NCBI GenBank assembly: GCA_964625755.1
Contig: CAZVBR010000024.1
Location: 1-9,485 of the forward strand
Reading direction: 5' to 3'
Source: CAZVBR01 sp964625755
GTDB taxonomy: Bacteria > Patescibacteriota > Minisyncoccia > Phycocordibacterales > XYD1-FULL-46-19
DNA length: 9,485 nucleotides
The notes beneath the pieces were generated by a model. The model did not search any database. It saw only the letters and a program-made list of their open reading frames with translations, and was not told the origin of the DNA. A program made the translations under genes and the position numbers. Each line of letters begins with the position of its first letter. Position 1 is the first letter of the stretch. Positions 6,635 to 9,485 of the stretch are shown here, one piece after another.

Positions 6635-6711
6635 GCCTGGGTAGCTCAGTTGGCTAGAGCATTCGCCTGAAGAGCGAAGGGTCGGCGGTTCGAGTCCGCC
6701 CCCAGGCACCA
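6635..6711 (+). tRNA. tRNA-Phe (anticodon GAA), CCA encoded
   Basis: A full cloverleaf is visible. The acceptor GCCTGGG pairs with CCCAGGC (6701-6707), with discriminator A6708. The D-arm is GCTC...GAGC, and the anticodon stem TTCGC/GCGAA encloses loop CTGAAGA with GAA at 6669-6671. The T-arm is GGCGG-TTCGAGT-CCGCC. The 3' CCA is genome-encoded at 6709-6711, unlike the tRNA-Arg in this window. The gene has its own promoter upstream and a strong terminator two bases downstream. Confidence 0.97.
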
Positions 6712-6712
6712 T

Positions 6713-6742
6713 GACACCCCCTTTCAAACGAAAGGGGGTGTC
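6713..6742 (+). terminator. Perfect 13-bp terminator hairpin after tRNA-Phe
   Basis: GACACCCCCTTTC and GAAAGGGGGTGTC form a perfect 13-bp stem with loop AAAC. The following bases CTCTTTGCCTTT are T-rich but not a clean run. The site lies between converging genes, so the symmetric hairpin may also stop transcription arriving on the minus strand from the gene at 6807-7073. Confidence 0.8.
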
Positions 6743-6806
6743 CTCTTTGCCTTTAAAGTTTCTTTGATCTCTAACTTAGCCTAAGCCCCGTTTTTACCCC
6801 AAAAGA

Positions 6807-7073
6807 TCAGTCGTTATCCGAAATCCAGGGCAATGCCTCTTTGGTGCCGTCCCAGGTATCACCCCAAAAAGATGCGGCTTGCTCCACGATCGGCTGGAGA
6901 AAGTAATAGGCTCCGGCCGCCACTCCGACAACCACCAAGAACTTTAAAATATTAAACACCAAACTCCAGCGCAGAGCAGCCACGAGTTTTTTGAGCATCT
7001 TATTGTTCTCGGTGCTCAACTCTAAATTTTTTTTGAGTAATTTTTTCAGCTCCTCCTCATTATTTTCCTCCAT
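6807..7073 (-). CDS. Small coiled-coil plus single-membrane-segment protein, function unknown
   Basis: The protein has 88 residues in three parts. A charged, heptad-like helix covers about 3-33 (EELKKLLKKNLELSTENNK, then MLKKL), a hydrophobic membrane segment about 38-58, and a tail at 59-88 is rich in Trp, Asp and Glu (FWGDTWDGTKEALPW). No catalytic motif is visible. I recall similar short 'NNKML..(K/R)...YYFLQP' proteins from Parcubacteria, so this supports the lineage more than any function; a membrane-anchored coiled-coil scaffold is a guess. The gene is transcribed toward tRNA-Phe. A perfect TATAAT lies only 6 bases before its ATG, which suggests a leaderless message. Confidence 0.75.
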   Translation of the reverse strand: MEENNEEELKKLLKKNLELSTENNKMLKKLVAALRWSLVFNILKFLVVVGVAAGAYYFLQPIVEQAASFWGDTWDGTKEALPWISDND

Positions 7074-7079
7074 AATCTT

Positions 7080-7109
7080 ATTATAATTGAAGTTATCCGG
7101 TTATACCAC
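7080..7109 (-). promoter_or_regulatory. Promoter with consensus TATAAT abutting the 88-residue gene
   Basis: On the minus strand TATAAT lies at 7085-7080, six bases (AAGATT) before the ATG at 7073. The best -35 is a weak GTGGTA at 7109-7104 with an 18-bp spacer. Transcription would begin at the A of the ATG or within a base or two of it, and no Shine-Dalgarno sequence fits in the remaining space. Confidence 0.5.
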
Positions 7110-7196
7110 TTCCGCGACAATCTAACGAGAGGTTTTGGTAAATTCATCGCTTTTCTTGATATCTTTTAGTGACCAATGCCCCCAAACTATAAAATG

Positions 7197-7268
7197 TCCT
7201 CTCGGCAGGAATCGAACCTGCATCTAACCCTTAGGAGGGGTTTGTTCTATCCATTAAACTACGAGAGG
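7197..7268 (-). tRNA. tRNA-Arg (anticodon CCT), no encoded CCA
   Basis: The acceptor CCTCTCG (7268-7262) pairs with CGAGAGG (7204-7198), with discriminator A at 7197. The D-arm is GTTT...GAAC. The anticodon stem AACCC/GGGTT holds loop CTCCTAA with CCT at 7235-7233, which reads AGG. The T-arm is GCAGG-TTCGATT-CCTGC. The bases after the discriminator are CAT, so CCA must be added by nucleotidyltransferase. It follows the glutaredoxin gene on the same strand. Confidence 0.95.
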
Positions 7269-7270
7269 TC

Positions 7271-7304
7271 AAGGCAAAAGAACCGTCACCCGGCCTTTTG
7301 CCTT
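7271..7304 (-). terminator. 10-bp hairpin between glutaredoxin and tRNA-Arg
   Basis: On the minus strand AAGGCAAAAG and CTTTTGCCTT form a perfect 10-bp stem around a 14-base loop, 13 bases after the glutaredoxin stop codon and two bases before tRNA-Arg. There is no T-run beyond the stem. It could be a weak terminator of the permease operon or a processing structure in the tRNA leader. Confidence 0.4.
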
Positions 7305-7307
7305 CCG

Positions 7308-7316
7308 TTTATATCA
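7308..7316 (-). promoter_or_regulatory. Possible extended -10 promoter for tRNA-Arg
   Basis: TGATATAAA on the minus strand lies directly after the glutaredoxin stop codon. It matches the extended -10 form TGnTATAAT in all but the final base. Transcription would start near 7301 and give tRNA-Arg a leader of about 33 bases containing most of the hairpin. The -35 is poor (CTGGAA, 16-bp spacing). Confidence 0.3.
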
Positions 7317-7317
7317 T

Positions 7318-7557
7318 TTATCCCTGTAATTCCAGTAAATTTTGCAGCTTTTCTTTGTCAAATCCGATAACCACCTCATTATCAACCGTAATAACCGGCA
7401 CCCCCATCTGACCGGACTTCTCTATCATCTCATTCCTCTTATCTTCATCGGTTTGAACATTATGTTCAGTGTACTCAATATTGTTTTCCTCAAAAAAATC
7501 TTTGGCCATCTGGCAATACTGACAGATAGGCGTAGTGTATATTGCAACTTGCTTCAT
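7318..7557 (-). CDS. Glutaredoxin-like thiol oxidoreductase (YruB type)
   Basis: This small thioredoxin-fold protein has 79 residues. The active site is CQYC (Cys12 to Cys15) in YTTPICQYCQMAK, the cis-Pro motif is GVPVI with Pro54, and the C-terminal IGFD (64-67) lies before the last helix. Length and motif order match the YruB/NrdH-like glutaredoxin group, which reduces disulfides using cellular thiols or a reductase. Its partner is not visible here. The gene starts 38 bases after the RNHCP gene on the same strand and probably belongs to the permease-RNHCP-glutaredoxin operon. The upstream bases GGAAAT give only a weak ribosome binding site. Confidence 0.9.
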   Translation of the reverse strand: MKQVAIYTTPICQYCQMAKDFFEENNIEYTEHNVQTDEDKRNEMIEKSGQMGVPVITVDNEVVIGFDKEKLQNLLELQG

Positions 7558-7595
7558 ATTTCCATTTAAGACATTAATTTCTAATAACGACTGTC

Positions 7596-7892
7596 TTAGT
7601 CTAACATGTCAGCTAAAAAATCTCCAATCTTATCATCCGATGCGGTCCGGTTTGAAACTACCGCACCACACTTTAAGCACTTATGGGTAACAACGAAACG
7701 GCCGGACAGATATTCGATCTTTATCGGCCTCATCGCCCCCTTGCAATCCAAACTCCGATCCCCTGGTTTTCGGTCCACATGACAACTATATAAACAGTCC
7801 GGGCAGTGATTGGTGTAACCGGTACCGACCACCAAACGACCACAGAACAAGCATTTGAAATCTTCTTTTCGTTTTATAAAATCTCTGGCCAT
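7596..7892 (-). CDS. RNHCP-domain zinc-binding protein
   Basis: The protein has 98 residues and carries paired metal-ligand motifs. These are FKCLFC (Cys14, Cys17); TNHCPDCLYSCHVD (27-40), which is this protein's form of the RNHCP signature with Cys30, Cys33, Cys37 and His29/His38; PGDRSLDC (43-50) with Cys50; and HKCLKC (70-75) with Cys72 and Cys75. This arrangement fits the RNHCP family of unknown function, where these residues probably bind two zinc ions. The family name comes from the conserved motif, and here the first Arg is replaced by Thr. The start lies 6 bases after the permease stop, with no clear Shine-Dalgarno sequence, so translation is probably coupled. A nucleic-acid or redox-related role is speculation; the downstream glutaredoxin is at most suggestive. 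Confidence 0.85.
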   Translation of the reverse strand: MARDFIKRKEDFKCLFCGRLVVGTGYTNHCPDCLYSCHVDRKPGDRSLDCKGAMRPIKIEYLSGRFVVTHKCLKCGAVVSNRTASDDKIGDFLADMLD

Positions 7893-7898
7893 ATTTTT

Positions 7899-9059
7899 CT
7901 AACCGATTAAGCCAAAAAACACCTTCACCACGGCTCCCGATACCAAAAGTGCAATGATAAACCACAAAACCAAATCCGGTATCGACAGACGATACTCCGG
8001 TGTCCGGTCGCCGTGTATTTTCGCCTGACGATATATTAAAACTATTAACACGCCTTCGATCGCCCCTAACGCCAGAGCCCCGACAATATCTATCACCGCC
8101 AAGAAACTCCGAAAACCCAGAAAGTAAAGAGCAAGCGGAATAAAGGTCGCCAAGATCGCCGATGGATAATACGGCAGACCAAAATCATACCGAAGTGAAT
8201 TCTTCATATAATTACCTAAAACCAAAAACGACGCCGCCACCGCCAAAAAACCGAAAAATACCCCCAAGGCAACCACCCCCGACCCCAAAAAGGGCTCAAG
8301 TCCGATTAAGGCATCTTCACTCACCCTTGACCCGGCCACTCCGAGGATCGCAAATGTAAAAGCCAGATAAAGCAGAACGGTTAAAACCGATCCGTAAACT
8401 ATAATATTATCCAGGCGACCTTTTTCTTTTTTGGTTTTCAACAGCTCAGCGATCTCGGGTATTGCCGACCAACCGGTTAAAGCAAAGAGAACGACCCCGT
8501 AAGGCCAAAAGACACCCCCTTCTCCGGTTAAGGAAAAATTGGCCACTTCAATATGCGGCCAGGCAAAAAATACGACCACCCCGATAATGAAAAATAATGA
8601 TAAGACCATTATCAGTTCCGCCGCCGCGATCGATCTGATGCCTCGAAAAATAAAAAAGGACATAATTGCCCAAAAAGCAAACGACATCAAAGGCAACGGC
8701 ACATCGATCCACTCCCCTGTTAACTGCGCCAAAAACTCACCCCCGATTATGATATAGGCCAACAATGCGCCGCCGATACTGAAGGCAATAGCCAAAACGG
8801 CTAAATATTTTCCGGTTCGGCCCAGATACACTTCGGCGTAACCGGGTAATCGGTGCTTCTCTTCAGTCCGAAGAGCAAACTCTCCAAAAAATAAATGGAG
8901 CAATAAAACAACTCCCCCTAAACCCAAAAAATACAAGACACCGACGACTACCCCGCTTTGGTGAACTGCATACGGCAGGCCAAAAATACCCGCCCCAATA
9001 ATAGTTCCGATCAAAGTTGCCAGCGCCAAAACAGAAGGATGCTCAAATAATTTTCCCAT
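7899..9059 (-). CDS. APC-superfamily amino-acid permease
   Basis: This is an inner-membrane transporter of 386 residues from ATG at 9059, with about 11 membrane segments. The first helix carries the family signature GTIIGAGIFGLPYA (18-31), seen in aromatic/hydroxy amino-acid permeases (Trp/Tyr permease-like) and related APC proteins. The middle helix pair has FALTGWSAIPEIAELLKTK, resembling the conserved Pro-Glu region of the same group. The substrate cannot be read from sequence; uptake of an amino acid would suit an organism with little biosynthesis. An alternative TTG at 9116 would add 19 residues, but an extended -10 promoter lies inside that extension and the ATG matches the family N-terminus, so I choose 9059. 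It heads the operon with the RNHCP and glutaredoxin genes. Confidence 0.88.
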   Translation of the reverse strand: MGKLFEHPSVLALATLIGTIIGAGIFGLPYAVHQSGVVVGVLYFLGLGGVVLLLHLFFGEFALRTEEKHRLPGYAEVYLGRTGKYLAVLAIAFSIGGALLAYIIIGGEFLAQLTGEWIDVPLPLMSFAFWAIMSFFIFRGIRSIAAAELIMVLSLFFIIGVVVFFAWPHIEVANFSLTGEGGVFWPYGVVLFALTGWSAIPEIAELLKTKKEKGRLDNIIVYGSVLTVLLYLAFTFAILGVAGSRVSEDALIGLEPFLGSGVVALGVFFGFLAVAASFLVLGNYMKNSLRYDFGLPYYPSAILATFIPLALYFLGFRSFLAVIDIVGALALGAIEGVLIVLIYRQAKIHGDRTPEYRLSIPDLVLWFIIALLVSGAVVKVFFGLIG

Positions 9060-9069
9060 GCTCTGTATC

Positions 9070-9097
9070 AGTATATCAAAAATAACACCTCTCAAAA
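9070..9097 (-). promoter_or_regulatory. Extended -10 promoter of the permease operon
   Basis: On the minus strand TGATATACT (TGn at 9078-9076, TATACT at 9075-9070) lies 10 bases before the ATG at 9059. A weak -35 TTTTGA lies at 9097-9092 with a 16-bp spacer. The predicted transcript would have a leader of only about 3-4 bases. The position also decides the permease start codon. Confidence 0.5.
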
Positions 9098-9245
9098 ATT
9101 GCTCGAGTAAGATCAAGATCTCGGATCATACCACGTCTTAAAACATCTCCATTTTTAGTTTACCTTTAAATAACTCAAACGGCCTTCCAGAACAAACCCT
9201 TTCATTAAAGAGAACAAATGCTGGTGATTCCGGCCGAAGCCATGA

Positions 9246-9485
9246 TCATGACGTGTTTAAAATCTCGCTCATGCGTAATCCAAAAAACTCTTTGACAACG
9301 GTTTTCACACCAAGTTCATTTCTGTACCACCCGGATCTGGAATACGGCTCGGACACAGTATCAACATTACTTCTAATTAATTTGGTATTCTCCGGGCTTA
9401 ATTTACAAAAATGAGCCCAGCCCCGCCTTTGAGAAAAAGGTGAATTAACCAGAATGAAACTACGACATGGAACCGATAGATGCTC
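9246..9485 (-). CDS. Probable 3' end of an unrecognised gene (partial)
   Basis: Reading inward from the right edge on the minus strand there is an uninterrupted frame of 79 codons ending in TGA at 9248-9246. The peptide ends with RNELGVKTVVKEFFGLRMSE plus a short tail, which looks protein-like, and it is Arg-, Ser- and aromatic-containing earlier on (SQRRGWAHFC, SRSGWYRN). It has no start in the window. I do not recognise a family. A frame of this length is expected by chance only occasionally, and it would fill an otherwise empty stretch before the permease promoter. It could be a truncated or decayed gene. Confidence 0.45.
   Translation of the reverse strand, partial: EHLSVPCRSFILVNSPFSQRRGWAHFCKLSPENTKLIRSNVDTVSEPYSRSGWYRNELGVKTVVKEFFGLRMSEILNTS

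Noticed and set aside
7125..7269. Repeat ACGAGAGGT at 7125-7133 and 7261-7269, resembling a tRNA-linked attachment site
   Set aside because: It matches the 5' end of tRNA-Arg, not the 3' end, and is only 9 bp. No integrase or mobile-gene content is nearby.
9060..9116. TTG start at 9116 extending the permease by 19 residues
   Set aside because: The extended -10 promoter lies inside the extension, and the ATG at 9059 gives the family-typical N-terminus.
1..9485. CRISPR array, insertion sequence or phage genes
   Set aside because: No spaced direct repeats, transposase motifs or phage structural genes were seen on either strand.

Overview
The window looks like chromosomal DNA from a bacterium of the Candidate Phyla Radiation (Patescibacteria), most likely Parcubacteria-like. 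This is inferred from gene content and style, not from a marker gene. Clues are a cluster of SipW-type secreted proteins with their own SipW-like signal peptidase, an unusually short valyl-tRNA synthetase, an 88-residue coiled-coil plus membrane protein of a type I recall from Parcubacteria, an RNHCP zinc protein, a YruB-type glutaredoxin, and tight packing with short or absent mRNA leaders. TAA, TAG and TGA all end genes and Trp is TGG, so the code appears standard and not the UGA-Gly code of Gracilibacteria.

Positions 1-2635, minus strand: a surface or secretion module. In transcription order it holds a TasA/camelysin-like secreted protein, a SipW-like Ser/His signal peptidase, a very acidic secreted protein, and after a gap the 5' end of a second TasA-like gene that runs off the left edge. 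The three secreted proteins share the SipW-type signal pattern (GGT/GAT-x-A-x-F followed by an S/RGN-V motif), so the peptidase encoded among them is probably their processing enzyme. By analogy with tapA-sipW-tasA of Bacillus, this could build extracellular fibres or a surface layer.

Positions 2636-6473: an AT-rich divergent intergenic region, then a plus-strand run of valS, a PrsW-type intramembrane metalloprotease overlapping valS by 13 bp, and a small heat-shock protein. Positions 6593-6742: a tRNA-Phe(GAA) unit with a promoter, an encoded CCA and a perfect 13-bp terminator hairpin.

Positions 6807-9485, minus strand: an APC-type amino-acid permease, an RNHCP zinc protein and a glutaredoxin form an apparent operon. 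It is followed by tRNA-Arg(CCT), which has no encoded CCA, and then the 88-residue membrane protein. At the right edge, an open frame of 79 codons without a start is probably the 3' end of another gene.

Two DNA-level patterns cut across the window. TANNNT -10-like boxes sit 6-10 bases before several start codons, suggesting leaderless or near-leaderless transcripts. The palindromes CCGG and GATC are much commoner than base composition predicts, also outside genes.
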